Below, piece after piece: positions 63,451 to 64,000 of a DNA stretch of 64,000 nt (its first letter is position 1; the number at the start of each line of letters is the position of its first letter). Below the pieces are notes generated by a model. It did no database searches. It saw only the letters and a program-made list of their open reading frames with translations, and was not told the DNA's origin. The stretch is from Kalaharituber pfeilii (lineage: Eukaryota > Ascomycota > Pezizomycetes > Pezizales > Pezizaceae). A program made the position numbers and the translations under genes. The stretch lies in contig WHUZ01000044.1 in assembly GCA_015179045.1 (NCBI GenBank), forward strand, positions 310,001 to 374,000, in the 5' to 3' direction.

Positions 63451-64000
63451 GATGGGGTAGGTACGAGATGGGCTTAATCTACAGGTACGAAATGACCCAT
63501 TCCGTGGCGCGAGATCAGGTAGACCGTAGAATGAGCTCCATTAGCAGGTATTGCAGGCCTCTCTCGGCGGTACGAGATGTAGCAGAATGAACTGAACTTG
63601 ACAGGTATTACAGGTCCCACTTAACGGCGTGTAAGATGCAGCAGAATGAGCTGGATCTACAGGTATCACAGGTCCCTTTCCACAGCGTGAGATGCAGCAG
63701 AATGAGCTGGATCTACAAGTGTCATAGCCTCATAGGTCCCTTTCCACAGCACGAGATGTAGCAGAATGAGCTGGATCTATAAGTATGAAGTATCGCAGGG
63801 CCCTTTTGGCGGCACAAGTATATGCAACGCAGACGATATGCGACAGCCCAGCAATGGCATGCTATATGAGCTACGCAGAGGACTAGCAAGTGTCACTAGC
63901 CAAGTGTCTTTTTGACCTGGCTCAGGCCCCCCTCGAGGGCATGAGATGTAGCAACATGAGCTTCGAAACTTGACAGGTAGGACGGCTCCTATACTACAAT
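63450..64000 (+). repeat. Degenerate ~60-bp satellite, copy 2 (cut by window end)
   Basis: Counterpart of 28110-28601 with one extra unit (CACGAGATGTAGCAGAATG) around 63715-63780. Confidence 0.85.

Larger units (their letters stand above)
43274..64000. repeat. Segmental duplication, copy 2 (cut by window end)
   Basis: This is a direct copy of 1-28601 without the Plavaka element, the MULE, the 589 bp TIR element and the 49 bp retroposon. It carries its own nested insertion at 50019-57438. The left part of the membrane-protein gene is shared, so the unit extends left of base 1 in copy 1 and left of 43274 in copy 2. The junction between the copies must lie between 28602 and about 43273. Confidence 0.95.

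Overview
This window reads as a repeat-choked stretch of a filamentous ascomycete genome. The genes are spliced with short GT-AG introns carrying CTRAC-type branch sites, and the mobile elements are fungal types: a Plavaka-type CACTA relative, a Mutator-like element, Tad-like LINEs with an RNase H domain, a Ty3/gypsy element, and hAT- and mariner-like MITEs. Host gene density is very low. A truffle-like Pezizomycete would fit, but that is inference from style only; no species marker was seen.

The backbone is a direct segmental duplication. Copy 1 runs from before base 1 to at least 28601. Copy 2 runs from 43274 to past the window end. The copies are close but not identical, so each copy shows where the other received an insertion. 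Copy 1 alone holds a 9.3 kb Plavaka element (6453-15777, TSD aag), a 5.6 kb MULE (19819-25447, 9 bp TSD), a 589 bp TIR element (26311-26899, TSD att) and a 49 bp retroposon (27951-27999). Copy 2 alone holds a 2 kb TA-flanked DNA element whose left tip was later hit by a Ty3/gypsy element (50020-55446, TSD GTAC), which was in turn hit by a solo LTR (53267-53505, TSD CAGGT). The unoccupied alleles have one copy of each target site, so these events probably postdate the duplication.

The only convincing host gene is on the minus strand. A secretory/multi-pass membrane protein (44492 down to 42168, one 75-nt intron) is followed at once by a long ankyrin-repeat reading frame (42033 down to 39091) with nearly identical repeats. 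They may be one gene. The first exon and part of the second exon of the other duplicate lie at 1-1219.

The region between the duplicate copies (about 28600-39000) is a pile of nested retroposons and MITEs: LINE 3' ends, ORF1-only half-LINEs, two hAT-type MITEs and a GC-rich TIR MITE. Across the window, two LINE families end in related stem-loops just before poly(A). The same stem-loops occur alone as retroposons of about 40 nt plus poly(A), with their own 12-14 bp target-site duplications. These micro-retroposons, together with the ORF1-only half-LINEs, are the most unusual system seen here.

No rRNA, tRNA or CRISPR array was recognised.
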